A DNA stretch of 64,000 nucleotides from DASVRZ01 sp038230215 (lineage in GTDB: Bacteria; Verrucomicrobiota; Verrucomicrobiia; Chthoniobacterales; DASVRZ01): positions 62,001 to 126,000 of the forward strand of contig JBBRNR010000004.1 of assembly GCA_038230215.1 (NCBI GenBank), in the 5' to 3' direction. Both the position numbers and the translations under genes were made by a program. The notes beneath the pieces were generated by a model. The model made no database searches. It saw only the letters and a program-made list of their open reading frames with translations, and was not told the DNA's origin. This document shows, piece after piece, positions 43,609-52,573 of the stretch; within the stretch, counting starts at the first letter, position 1, and each line of letters begins with the position of its first letter.

Positions 43609-45047
43609 CGTTCCAGCCACGTCACGTCGCTTAGGACGCTCGTCCGGCTGACCGCCCGGACGGCTACTGCGCGCACTACATCGCTGCCGCCCGGCCAGGC
43701 GACACCAGTGTTTGTGGAACCAATGATCTGACTCGACCAACCGGTCGTTGTCTGCCATTGCACAAGGTAACTCGCCACCCTCGACTGCGACTCGCCCCAG
43801 TCCACATATTGGCCGCCATTTTGCAGCTTGGAAACGAGCGCGGGTTTCGTCGGTTTATCGCGGTCCAGCCAGGGCGACGGGGGCACCAGCGCGAGACTGG
43901 CATAAGTTGTTTTCGCTAACGCGGTCGCAATGCCGCCACGGTTCTGCATGAGGGATTTGTTGCTCCAATGAATGTGACCGGAGTCGCCCCGCCCCCGTCG
44001 AATCGTGTTGATCTGCCGGGTTTGCTCCGATGCAGTGCGGCCTGATCCGATTCGCTCCGTCGCAATGCCCGGCCAGAGATGACGACGGGCCACATTTTGT
44101 TCGCTCCACCAATCGTAAAGTTTCGTGAAACTTTGCCCCGGGGAATCACTTGTCCAATAGAGTTGTGGCGATAGATAATCCACCCAGCCCTTTTGCAGCC
44201 AGAGCTTCGCGTCGCAGGCGAGAGACTCATAGGCATCGACCCCAGCCGTCGTTCCATCGGGAACGCCCGGCCGCCAGATTCCAAAGGGACTTACCCCGAA
44301 AAGCACGGTTCGTTTCTCGCTCTTGATCGCCGAGTAAAGGCCCGAAATGAAGCGGTCGATATTTTGCCGACGCCACTCGGCCCGCGACTGACCTCCGCCA
44401 TATTTCCGAAACGTCGCTCCGTCGGGAAACTCCGCATTGCCCGCCGGATACGGATAAAAATAATCGTCCAAATGCACCCCGTCGATGTCGTAGCGATGCA
44501 CGATATCGAGGATCACCCGCTGCACATAATCCCGCGCCTCGGGGATGCCCGGATCGATGAAAAGCTGCGTGCCAAAACGCCGCATCTACTCGGGATGACG
44601 CTGCGAGACGTGACGCTCCGACATTCCACCTTCAGTCGTTGCCAGGGCGCGAAATGGATTCACCCAAGCATGCAGTTGCAGCCCGCGCCGATGAGCCTCC
44701 GCCACCGCAAACGCCAGTGGATCGTAACCCGGATCAGAGCCCATACTACCCGTCAGCCAGGCCGACCAAGGTTCCATCGACGAGCGGTAGAGCGCGTCGC
44801 TGTTCGGGCGCACTTGCAGGATGACGGCATTGAGTTTGAGACGTTTGGCGTTCTCCATGATGGCGATGAGTTGCGCCTGCTGCAACGCCGCAGAAGTGTG
44901 ACTGCCAGATGGCCAGTCGAGATTGAAAACCGTCGCCACCCACGTCCCGCGAAACTCCCGCATTGGCTCCGGCGGCACGGGATTTTGCGCCGTGGCCCAA
45001 TGGGTGGACAGCACCAAAACAGCCGTCAGAAGGAGCGTCCGAATCAC
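43605..45047 (-). pseudogene. GHL10 (glycosyl-hydrolase-like 10) gene interrupted by an in-frame TAG
   Basis: 481 codons in one frame, from GTG at 45047 to 43605, broken at 44588-44586 by TAG. Part 1 has a signal peptide (IRTLLLTAVLVLSTHWATAQ) and FRGTWVATVFNLDWPSG, typical of GHL10 (DUF187) enzymes. Part 2 starts directly after the stop and contains FIDPGIPEARDYVQRVILDI and DIDGVHLDDYFYPYP, the acidic active site. In this family the sequence at the break normally reads HPEW; here it reads HPE-stop, so one G-to-A change (TGG to TAG) is enough. The rest of the frame is intact, so the change is recent, a sequence error, or read through. The enzymes act on cell-wall or other glycans. GTGA overlap with lysS indicates coupling. 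Confidence 0.85.
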
Positions 45048-46516
45048 AAGAGCGCGCGAGGCTTGAGGTGCGGAAAAAGGATGACGTCTCGGATGGATTC
45101 GGCGCCTGTGAGCATCATCGCGAGGCGGTCGATGCCGAGTCCGATCCCGCCAGCGGGCGGCATACCGTGCTCCAATGCGAGGAGAAATTCCTCGTCGATG
45201 CTCTGGATTTCCTCACCCGCCTGCTCCTCGAGCCGGGCGCGCTGGGCGATGGGGTCATTGAGTTCGCTGTAGCCGGGGGCGATTTCCTGGCCATTAATGA
45301 TCAGCTCAAACACGTCCACTACGCTGCCGTCAGCGGCGTTTTGCTTGGCGAGAGGCACGAGTTGACTCGGCACATGCGTGACGAATAGCGGGTGGATGGA
45401 TTTTTCCTCAATCAGCTTTTCGAAGAACTGCTGGGTCATTTCAAAGTCCTCCATCGCCGGGCTGACCTCGAAGCCGAGCTCGTGGGCGCGGGCGCGTTTC
45501 CCCTCGGTGCTGAGGGCGCTCCAACCCGGATCGCGGGCCTCGATAAGGTCGTGGTAGCGGGTGCGTTTCCACGGGCGTGTGAGGTCGATCGTCTTGGTGA
45601 CTTCTCCCTCGGCGTTCTTATGTTCGATCACCAGCGTGCCGCAAACCGTCTCCGCCAAATGGCAAATAAGCGATTCCATCAGCTCGGCCATTAACTCAAA
45701 ATCGGCGTAAGCCCAGTAGGCTTCCAGCATCGTGAACTCGGGATTGTGACGACGCGAGACGCCCTCGTTGCGGAAATTGCGATTTAACTCAAACACCTTG
45801 TCAAACCCCCCGACGAGGAGTCGTTTCAAATACAATTCAGGCGCGATGCGGAGAAACAAATCGACTCCCATCGCATTATGATGCGTCTTGAACGGCTGCG
45901 CCGCAGCGCCGCCAGCGATGGTCTGCATCATGGGCGTCTCCACTTCCAGAAAGCCGCGTTCCTGGAGAAAACTGCGGATGCCGGAGACGATGCGGATGCG
46001 TTTCAGAAAGACTTCGCGGGACTCGGCATTGGCGATCAAATCCAGATAGCGCTGGCGATATTTTGTCTCCACATCGGAGACGCCGTGCCATTTCTCGGGA
46101 AGTGGACGGAGCGACTTTGAGAGCACTGTGAAATTTTTGACATGGATGCTTTTCTCTCCAGTGCGGGTGAGGAAGCAGAAGCCTTCGACGCCGATGAAAT
46201 CGCCGAGATCCAGCAGCTTGAAAAGCTCCGTCAGCTCCGGTCCGAGTTCCTTCGTGCTGACGTAAAGCTGGATGCGCTCGCCGCTCGAAGACAGATCGAG
46301 AAAGTGGCTTTTTCCCATGTCGCGGTGGGCCGTGAGCCGCCCTGCCAATCGCACTTCCAGCCCGGGTTGCTCTGGAGTCTGCGCGACAAATTGCTCGCGG
46401 ACTTCCATAATTGTGTGAGTCGTATCAAACCGCGCACCGTAGGGATCGACGCCCAGTTCGCGCATTTTGGCCAGCTTGTCGCGGCGGATGGTGAGGAGTT
46501 CGCTGAGTTCTTCCAT
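45044..46516 (-). CDS. lysS: lysyl-tRNA synthetase (class II)
   Basis: 490 residues. OB-fold anticodon-binding domain (about 50-150: VRLAGRLTAHRDMGKSHFLD), then class II motifs: motif 1 region ..ERGFLEVETPMMQTIAGGA, motif 2 FRNEGVSRRHNPEFTMLEAY and motif 3 GIGLGIDRLAMML. It charges tRNA-Lys. The stop codon overlaps the start of the GHL10 gene downstream. Confidence 0.97.
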   Translation of the reverse strand: MEELSELLTIRRDKLAKMRELGVDPYGARFDTTHTIMEVREQFVAQTPEQPGLEVRLAGRLTAHRDMGKSHFLDLSSSGERIQLYVSTKELGPELTELFKLLDLGDFIGVEGFCFLTRTGEKSIHVKNFTVLSKSLRPLPEKWHGVSDVETKYRQRYLDLIANAESREVFLKRIRIVSGIRSFLQERGFLEVETPMMQTIAGGAAAQPFKTHHNAMGVDLFLRIAPELYLKRLLVGGFDKVFELNRNFRNEGVSRRHNPEFTMLEAYWAYADFELMAELMESLICHLAETVCGTLVIEHKNAEGEVTKTIDLTRPWKRTRYHDLIEARDPGWSALSTEGKRARAHELGFEVSPAMEDFEMTQQFFEKLIEEKSIHPLFVTHVPSQLVPLAKQNAADGSVVDVFELIINGQEIAPGYSELNDPIAQRARLEEQAGEEIQSIDEEFLLALEHGMPPAGGIGLGIDRLAMMLTGAESIRDVILFPHLKPRALL

Positions 46517-46646
46517 AGAGGGGAATCAGGAAAGCAGGAAATCTGGAAAGGGAAAGCTGGGAATTCCTCCTCCCGCACTCGCAAACACTAATTCGGTTCG
46601 TTACCGCGCCAGCTAAAAAGAAACCGCGAATATCTCCTCGACCGGC

Positions 46647-47669
46647 CTACGCACTCTTCGGCGGGAGACTGTCCCCATCGACCCAAGTGCTGCCGATCAT
46701 GATCGATCTTGGAAATGGAGGCAGACCGGTTTCGTTGCGATGTATCTGTCCAATCAAAATGTCCACCGCTGCAGCGCCGACTTTGTCGTTATTTTGATTG
46801 GTGCCCGCCCAATCAGTCAGGTTCGGATCCCAATCCAAATGGGCAAAACCTACCTTTTCGCCACCGGGTAGTTTCCTGACCCATTCGCGCAGGATGACTT
46901 TGTCGGTCAGAATCGAATCCGGCTCTGTTTTGCGAAACCAATTTCCGAAGGCAGCCTCATCGCTGAAATAGAGCACGGGGAGAACAGTCTTCGCCTCGGG
47001 AATTTTCTGGGCCGAGGTGTAACCGGCCGAAAAGCGGAATTCCACCGCGCGATCCAACTGCTCGGAGATGACCAGCCCCGGACGCAAGTAGCCTTTTTTA
47101 TAGATGTGCGACATGGCGCTGATGGCGGTGTCGTATTGGTCATTGCACGCGTAGTGGGGCGACGGCTGGACGAGTTTACGCCCGACGGCGACGCTGGGGA
47201 ATTCGGGAAAAAGGCTGTTGTCATCCGGCTGAATGGAGGATTCATCAAAAGTCGCGGCCAGAATCACTCCGCGAATATTGCGGGACTGGAGAATTTTCAG
47301 ACGTCGGGCCGGGGTGATGTCCGGCTCGTGCAGCCAGAAATAATCGATCTCGTAACCGAGAACTTGGGCGCGTTCCTTCGCGCCGCGCAGCCAGTTTTGG
47401 AAAGTGGATTCGGACTTCAACTCGGCATCGCCAGGGGCGGCGTTCAAGAAAGCCAAAGTCGCCTGAAATTTGGGTTCGCGGCTGGCACGGAGTTGCGCCA
47501 TGAGATGGGCCACCGTGGGATTACTCCGATAGCCGAGACGATCTGCCACTTCCTTGATCTTGCGGCGCGTTTCGGGTCGAATTCTTGGATCGTCGCGCAA
47601 AGCGAGCGATACGGTGGCCTTACCCACCCCTGCTTGGGTGGCGATATCTTGCATTCTAGGTCTTTGCAT
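46647..47669 (-). CDS. LacI-family transcriptional regulator
   Basis: 340 residues. The N-terminal helix-turn-helix MQDIATQAGVGKATVSLALR (about 6-25) and hinge helix region are followed by a periplasmic-binding-like domain with FQATLAFLNAAP and VDILIGQIHRNETGLPPFPR. LacI proteins sense a sugar or nucleoside and bind a palindromic operator. No sugar operon is next to it, so the target is unknown; the gene lies in a run of unrelated genes. Confidence 0.88.
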   Translation of the reverse strand: MQRPRMQDIATQAGVGKATVSLALRDDPRIRPETRRKIKEVADRLGYRSNPTVAHLMAQLRASREPKFQATLAFLNAAPGDAELKSESTFQNWLRGAKERAQVLGYEIDYFWLHEPDITPARRLKILQSRNIRGVILAATFDESSIQPDDNSLFPEFPSVAVGRKLVQPSPHYACNDQYDTAISAMSHIYKKGYLRPGLVISEQLDRAVEFRFSAGYTSAQKIPEAKTVLPVLYFSDEAAFGNWFRKTEPDSILTDKVILREWVRKLPGGEKVGFAHLDWDPNLTDWAGTNQNNDKVGAAAVDILIGQIHRNETGLPPFPRSIMIGSTWVDGDSLPPKSA

Positions 47670-47835
47670 TTTGAACTGTATCGCTCCGTAAGCGATTTGG
47701 ATAGTAAAAAGATAGCCTTATTTAGAAGGTGCGGCGGCGAGATGTTTGGCGCGTTCGTCACGATCTCGCGCATTAGTTTCCGAAATAAACCCGCTTGCAA
47801 AGCACCCGCGAAACACGCACATTCTGCCCAGTCAC

Positions 47836-47927
47836 GGAAGGGTGGCAGAGCTTGGTTGAATGTACTCGACTCGAAATCGAGCATGCTGTTAAAGGCATCG
47901 TGGGTTCAAATCCCACCCCTTCCGCCA
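47836..47927 (+). tRNA. tRNA-Ser (anticodon CGA)
   Basis: Acceptor GGAAGGG (47836-47842) pairs with CCCTTCC (47917-47923). The anticodon stem CTCGA-CTCGAAA-TCGAG gives CGA. A long variable arm (CATGCTGTTAAAGGCATCG region) marks a serine tRNA. T arm GTGGGTTCAAATCCCAC, and the CCA end is encoded (47925-47927). Confidence 0.97.
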
Positions 47928-47946
47928 TTTTCCTAGTTCCGCTAGA

Positions 47947-48396
47947 TTATTTGCAGCGGTCGCCGAGCCATTCGAGAAGTTCGCCGGAGGTGCTGAACTC
48001 TCCCAGCATGGCGGTGGATTTCTCGTTCCGAAAGACTCTCGCCAGCGCTCCGACCAGGCGTAAATAATCTGCAGCCATCGACGCAGGCACAGCCACTGCG
48101 ATGACGTGGCGAACTTCTTCGCCATCCACGAGGATCGGCGTGCGCAGGCGGACGAATGACATGACGAGCGCCTTTACGAAATTTCCGCGTCCGTGCGGCA
48201 GCATCAATCCCCCACCCACGCTGGTCCCGCTCTTTTTCTCGCGTTCCTCTACCGCCTCCGCGAAGGCCATCCAATCGAGCATCTGCGGGTCGTTCCGAAG
48301 CAGGCCAACTGCCTTTTCGACCGCACCGGCAGCATCGGAAACATCCACATCGAGCGCAATATTGCGCGTCGTTAAAGCTTCTTCGAGCGTGATCAT
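47947..48396 (-). CDS. PTS EIIA type-2 / PtsN-like protein
   Basis: 149 residues from ATG at 48396, which overlaps the nadK stop as ATGA. LMLPHGRGNFVKALVMSFVR contains the phosphorylatable His in the PTS EIIA type-2 fold (mannitol/fructose/Ntr class), and TPILVDGEEVRHVIAVAVPA follows. EIIA-Ntr-like proteins here usually signal nitrogen or potassium state and do not carry sugar. Coupling to NAD kinase is unusual. No EIIB/C genes nearby. Confidence 0.8.
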   Translation of the reverse strand: MITLEEALTTRNIALDVDVSDAAGAVEKAVGLLRNDPQMLDWMAFAEAVEEREKKSGTSVGGGLMLPHGRGNFVKALVMSFVRLRTPILVDGEEVRHVIAVAVPASMAADYLRLVGALARVFRNEKSTAMLGEFSTSGELLEWLGDRCK

Positions 48397-49262
48397 ACGT
48401 TTGTGCCGCTCCACTTGAGCTTCTGCCGCAGCACCTCGGAAAAGGGCAGCTCGGGCAGCATCACCAGCGGCAGCGTGGCCTCGGATTTCGTGATCGACAA
48501 GGTGTCGCCGACTTCGATGGTAAATGGATCGTCACCATCCACGCTCAAGCTCAGCGCCTGGTCGATCCGCGTCGGTTTGACTGTGATCTTACTGCGATTT
48601 CCCACGACGACGGAGCGGTTGGTGAGGACGTGCGGCGAAATGGGCGTGATCACAAAGACATCGCTCTGCGGCATGATGATCGGCCCACCAGCAGCCAGCG
48701 AATAAGCCGTCGAACCGGTTGGAGTCGCCACGATGAGGCCGTCGGCGTTGTATTCGGTGAGGATTTCCTCATCGATGGTCACGGAGACTTTCACGAGTTT
48801 GGACGAGATGCCGCGGCCGACGACGACATCGTTGAGGGCGCGTTTACAGAGGACTTCCATGCCATTGCGCTCTACGGCTACGGCCAATAACGATCTCGGG
48901 CTGATGACATACGTTTCCTCGACGAGGCTCTGGATGGCTCGGTCGTAGCCCCCGGCGCTGACGCAAGTGAGGAAACCGAGCGAGCCGAAATTGATCCCCA
49001 AGAGTGGTTTCAAAGTCGCGCCGTGCGTCTTGCGCAGTGCCCGCAGAATGCTCCCGTCACCTCCCAGCACCATAAAGATTTCGCTGCGTTCCATCAGCTC
49101 GGGGATTTCCAGCCCATTGTGCAAGTCCAGCAGGGCGGCGGTGTCTGTCTCCAATAGATACGGCAATTTGTGCCGCGCAAATTCCGCCAGCACTCCCTCG
49201 ACCAGCTTCCGCGCGCCGGTTTTGCCGACGTAAGCCGTCAGTCCGATCAGAGGGCAAGCCAT
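48393..49262 (-). CDS. nadK: NAD kinase
   Basis: 289 residues. FMVLGGDGSILRALR (GGDG motif), GINFGSLGFLTCV and EYNADGLIVATPTGSTAYSL are NAD-kinase signatures. It makes NADP+ from NAD+. The start overlaps the tlyA stop by 16 bases and the stop overlaps the EIIA start, so the order tlyA-nadK-EIIA is one operon. Confidence 0.95.
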   Translation of the reverse strand: MACPLIGLTAYVGKTGARKLVEGVLAEFARHKLPYLLETDTAALLDLHNGLEIPELMERSEIFMVLGGDGSILRALRKTHGATLKPLLGINFGSLGFLTCVSAGGYDRAIQSLVEETYVISPRSLLAVAVERNGMEVLCKRALNDVVVGRGISSKLVKVSVTIDEEILTEYNADGLIVATPTGSTAYSLAAGGPIIMPQSDVFVITPISPHVLTNRSVVVGNRSKITVKPTRIDQALSLSVDGDDPFTIEVGDTLSITKSEATLPLVMLPELPFSEVLRQKLKWSGTNV

Positions 49263-49984
49263 GCGAGAAACTCCCGGTTACCCGTCATGCCGGTGATCGG
49301 CGACGGGATTACGCCCTGCCATTGCAGCCGTCCGGCGCTCTCGACGAAGGTCTTAATGCGACTCACAGCCCGCTCATGCAAGCGCGCATCGCGGACCACA
49401 CCACCGGCGCCGATGTCGTTCTTCTGCAACTCGAATTGCGGTTTGATGAGGGCGACGACCATGCCCGCAGGAGACAGTAAGTCCACGATGGCAGGCAAGA
49501 TTAAAGTCAGTGAAATGAACGACACGTCGATGACGGCGAGTTGCATCTTCTCGGGAAAATCGGCAACCTCCGCCCGGCGGGCGTTGTATTTCTCATGGAC
49601 GACGACACGCGGGTCGGAGCGGATTTTCCAGTCGAGTTGATCGTGACCCGAATCGACGGCATAGACGCGAGTCGCCCCACGCTGGAGCAGGCAATCGGTG
49701 AATCCACCCGTGGACGCCCCGACGTCGATGCAGACCCAGTCCGCAGGGTTGATTTTGAAATGATCGAGCGCGCCTTCGAGTTTGAGTCCGCCGCGACCGA
49801 CATATTTCTCAGCGCACTGGACCTGGAGCGGGCTGTCGCAGGGAATTTGCTCGCCCGGTTTGGAGAAAATACGATCTCCGCTACGAACGGCGCCCGCCAT
49901 GATCGCGCGCTGCGCCTTTTCTCGCGAAGGAAAGAGCGCCCGCTCGACGAGAAGGAGGTCGAGCCGTTGCTTGGGGATCTTCAT
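49247..49984 (-). CDS. tlyA: TlyA-family rRNA 2'-O-methyltransferase
   Basis: 245 residues. S4 RNA-binding domain at the N-terminus (QRLDLLLVERALFPSREKAQ, about 5-24), then an FtsJ-like SAM methyltransferase with CIDVGASTGGFTDCLLQRGA and a catalytic K-D-K-E set around DQLDWKIRSDPRV and IDVSFISLTLI. TlyA methylates cytidines in 16S and 23S rRNA and affects capreomycin susceptibility in mycobacteria. The upstream gap is the 22-bp array. Confidence 0.9.
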   Translation of the reverse strand: MKIPKQRLDLLLVERALFPSREKAQRAIMAGAVRSGDRIFSKPGEQIPCDSPLQVQCAEKYVGRGGLKLEGALDHFKINPADWVCIDVGASTGGFTDCLLQRGATRVYAVDSGHDQLDWKIRSDPRVVVHEKYNARRAEVADFPEKMQLAVIDVSFISLTLILPAIVDLLSPAGMVVALIKPQFELQKNDIGAGGVVRDARLHERAVSRIKTFVESAGRLQWQGVIPSPITGMTGNREFLAWLAL

Positions 49985-50037
49985 GCAGGTGCCAGTCTGA
50001 GCGAAATCACCCGGTGGAAAAGACGAAAATGGCCGGG

Positions 50038-50257
50038 GGTACGGCTTTCCACAGGTGGGGGTAGGACTGCCGACATGCCAGGGTAGGACTCTCTACAGAC
50101 CACCCACTGGCACTCGTACCCCGAGGGATCGGCCTCCGTAGGGTGAGGGTAGGACCATCGTTCCCCCACCCTCTGGCACTCGTACCCCGAGGGGTCGGGT
50201 TCCGTAGGGTGAGGCTACGGCGACCGAGATAGGACCCTTTGGCGACAGGAGACTCTA
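50038..50257. repeat. ten-unit tandem array with 22-bp period
   Basis: Boundaries at 50038, 50060, 50082, 50104, 50126, 50148, 50170, 50192, 50214 and 50236 give 22-base units. Every third unit is closest: CTGGCACTCGTACCCCGAG appears at 50107 and 50173 (66 bases apart), and GTAGGAC recurs at 50061, 50083 and 50149. It fills the gap between tlyA and a secreted hypothetical, upstream of tlyA, and ends at that gene's stop. Confidence 0.85.
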
Positions 50258-50707
50258 GTCGTCGTCGCGGACCATGATGACGATGATGAGCTGGCCGTTT
50301 CCATAGAGTGGGCCGCGGATGAAGAGCGGGCTACGCGGGCCGAGCTTGGCCACGGTCTGGACAATTTCTTTCTTGCCCTGATACAACTGCAACTCGACCC
50401 GGAAATTCGAGTCGTTGGTGGGCTGGACGACGGAGCGAACGGAGAAGGTCTTCCCAGGAATGAGCCATTGCTCGGTGTCATCGGAGATCTCGTGGGAGCT
50501 TTTCCCGAGGAGTTGGAATGCGTCGTAGCCGAAGACGTTCTCGAGTCGGGTCTGAAAGGGCTTTAACTCCACTGGAAGCACCTTGGGTGCCGTATCATTG
50601 GTGGCGAGAAGGACGGCACCCCAGAGTTTGTTGTCCTTCGCCTGCGCGACGGCGCAGAAGACAAACAGCAAGAGTGCGATGGAACTCGACTGGAATTTAT
50701 TGCGCAT
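50255..50707 (-). CDS. secreted hypothetical protein (sigma-factor locus)
   Basis: 150 residues from ATG at 50707. A signal peptide (FQSSSIALLLFVFCAVAQA) is followed by a beta-rich domain with VLLATNDTAPKVLP and FRVELQLYQGKKEIVQTVAK. The start overlaps the end of the anti-sigma gene by 11 bases, so it belongs to the sigma operon. Unknown function. Confidence 0.65.
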   Translation of the reverse strand: MRNKFQSSSIALLLFVFCAVAQAKDNKLWGAVLLATNDTAPKVLPVELKPFQTRLENVFGYDAFQLLGKSSHEISDDTEQWLIPGKTFSVRSVVQPTNDSNFRVELQLYQGKKEIVQTVAKLGPRSPLFIRGPLYGNGQLIIVIMVRDDD

Positions 50708-51194
50708 TTTCGGGGACATAGTCGAGGCCGTCGAGCCAGACAACGGTCATGTCGTCGGGTTGGGCGGCGTCAGTTTGGAAGGCTGTAGCGGAGATGTTCG
50801 GATCGGCACTGCGGGCACTGATGACCTGAGCGATATAAGCCGACTGGCTGTGCGTCTCCGATTTCTTTGGGATGATGGCGATGAAGAGAACGAGTGCGGT
50901 AGCCATCGACAGGCCGCCAAACCACGCGAGCCGGGGCAGGCTCCACCCGGAGCGAGCGGTGGGTGGTTTCTCCTCGGCGGCGATGCGTTCGAGGAGCTGA
51001 TGGTTGAAGAAATCGGGGCTCTCCAGCGGAGTTACATGGGAATGTGACCGGAAGAAATCCTGAAAGCGCTGCAACTCCGCTGGAGCTTCCAGGGATTCGC
51101 TGCGCTCGGTCAATTCGCGCTCAAAGGCAGTCTGCGCCTCGCCGGTGAGGCCGCCGTCGAGCCAGGCGGTGTAGCGTTCTTCAAAAGTTTTCAT
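50697..51194 (-). CDS. anti-sigma factor-like membrane protein
   Basis: 165 residues. N-terminal helical part (TFEERYTAWLDGGLTGEAQT, about 3-22; FEERYTAW-type start) fits an anti-sigma interaction domain. A single membrane helix (LAWFGGLSMATALVLFIAII, about 93-112) is followed by a periplasmic tail. The start overlaps the sigma stop by 14 bases, and its order (sigma, then anti-sigma) is the usual one. Family assignment rests on layout and topology, not on a strong motif. Confidence 0.7.
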   Translation of the reverse strand: MKTFEERYTAWLDGGLTGEAQTAFERELTERSESLEAPAELQRFQDFFRSHSHVTPLESPDFFNHQLLERIAAEEKPPTARSGWSLPRLAWFGGLSMATALVLFIAIIPKKSETHSQSAYIAQVISARSADPNISATAFQTDAAQPDDMTVVWLDGLDYVPENAQ

Positions 51195-51825
51195 AAAGGT
51201 CCTTCAGTTGGGCCTGCATCTTTTTGCGGGCGTAAAACAGGCGCGACATGACGGTGCCGATCTCGCAGCCGACGGCTTCGGCGATCTCATGGTATTGCAA
51301 GCCCTCGATCTCTTTCATGACGAGGACGGCGCGGTGTTCGGCGGAAAGTTTCTCCATGGCCTGCTGGATGCGGACTCCGATTTCTTTCTGGCGGATGTTT
51401 TCGTCGGGCGACGACGTGCCGCCGGGAACGGTGCGGGCGCGGACGTCGATGCCTTGGAGGCCAGCCAGGGAGTCGTCGAACTCGGTCTCGATGCGGCCCT
51501 GTTTCTTGCGGATGGAGTCGATGGTGACGTTACTGACGATGCGGTAGATCCAGGTGTAAAACGAGGAGTCGCCCCGGAAGCGGTGGATGGATTTCCAGGC
51601 ACGCAGGAACGCATCCTGGGCGAGGTCCCAGGCGTCTTGTTCGTTGCGGGTCATCTGGTAAGCCATGGCGTAAATGCGTTGTCGATAGCGGGTGACGAGT
51701 TCGTTAAACGCAGCTTTGTCCCCGGCTTGGGAACGGCGCACCAGCTCGTGATCGTCCTCACTGGCATCTGCGTCGGCTGAATCAGTCAACTCCGGTTTCG
51801 ACGAGGCGGGTTCCGATTTATTCAC
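51181..51825 (-). CDS. ECF RNA polymerase sigma factor (sigma-70 family, RpoE-like)
   Basis: 214 residues from a GTG at 51825. Sigma2 region has LVTRYRQRIYAMAYQMTRNE and DAWDLAQDAFLRAWKSIHRF; sigma4 has LSAEHRAVLVMKEIEGLQYH and EIAEAVGCEIGTVMSRLFYA. Directs the polymerase to stress promoters; the membrane anti-sigma gene overlaps its end. What it senses is not shown here. Confidence 0.92.
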   Translation of the reverse strand: MNKSEPASSKPELTDSADADASEDDHELVRRSQAGDKAAFNELVTRYRQRIYAMAYQMTRNEQDAWDLAQDAFLRAWKSIHRFRGDSSFYTWIYRIVSNVTIDSIRKKQGRIETEFDDSLAGLQGIDVRARTVPGGTSSPDENIRQKEIGVRIQQAMEKLSAEHRAVLVMKEIEGLQYHEIAEAVGCEIGTVMSRLFYARKKMQAQLKDLYENF

Positions 51826-51867
51826 AGTGAGAGGGAGATAAAAGGGGAAAAGAAAGAGGAGCCGCGC

Positions 51868-52518
51868 TCATGTTTCGTAACGTCGCCGCCATTCGCGCCG
51901 GATTTCGCCCATTTTGGTGACGATCCCGTCGCGCACTTGGAAGACGCGCTGGGCGAGAATCTGGCTGCGGTGATCGTCGATCAGGGCTTTCTTTTGCAAC
52001 TCCAAGAGCGCGTCGAGTGAGATCGTGATGGCGCGTAAGGCGCGCTTCAGGTAGGCGAGCGTCATGCCGATCTCGTCGAGGTCGTCGTCGTTCAGCGCCG
52101 CGGCGAGCTTGGCACTACCAATGGCAGAATGTGTGGCCATTTTAATGGCGATGGGATGGTTTTGGAGAGCGGGATTTTCGTCCAACGCAACGCCGAGTTC
52201 CCCACTGAGATCGACGCAGGAGCGGTAAAGCGGGTCGTTCTCGAAGTTGCTGAAGGCGGCCTCGTCGTTCTCGGTTTCGGCCTCGTCACCGATGGTTTCC
52301 GCATCCAGAAAGAGATCCGCTTCCTCGGTCCAATCCTTGCCGTCCTCGTCCGTGAGATGAGTCCAGCCCATTTCCTTGGCAATGATTTGGTCGCGATTCG
52401 GGTCGTCGAGATACTTTTCGAGCAGTTCCATATAGCGCTCGGTCTTGCGATCCTGATCTTGCATGAATCGCTCCCAATCATATTCATCCCAGATTTTTTC
52501 GGGGTCGTCGTCGGGCAT
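51868..52518 (-). CDS. acidic hypothetical protein
   Basis: 216 residues, very acidic in the first half (DDDPEKIWDEYDWERFMQDQ) and helical throughout, without membrane segment or signal. LNDDDLDEIGMTLAYLKRAL sits in a helical C-terminal part. I do not recognise a family. It lies 43 bases before the sigma gene start in the transcription direction, so it may be in the same operon. Confidence 0.65.
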   Translation of the reverse strand: MPDDDPEKIWDEYDWERFMQDQDRKTERYMELLEKYLDDPNRDQIIAKEMGWTHLTDEDGKDWTEEADLFLDAETIGDEAETENDEAAFSNFENDPLYRSCVDLSGELGVALDENPALQNHPIAIKMATHSAIGSAKLAAALNDDDLDEIGMTLAYLKRALRAITISLDALLELQKKALIDDHRSQILAQRVFQVRDGIVTKMGEIRREWRRRYET

Positions 52519-52573
52519 GGGAAAAGTCTTATTTCAGGCAGAGCGGAATGGCAAGAGTGCGCTGGAACTCGAG

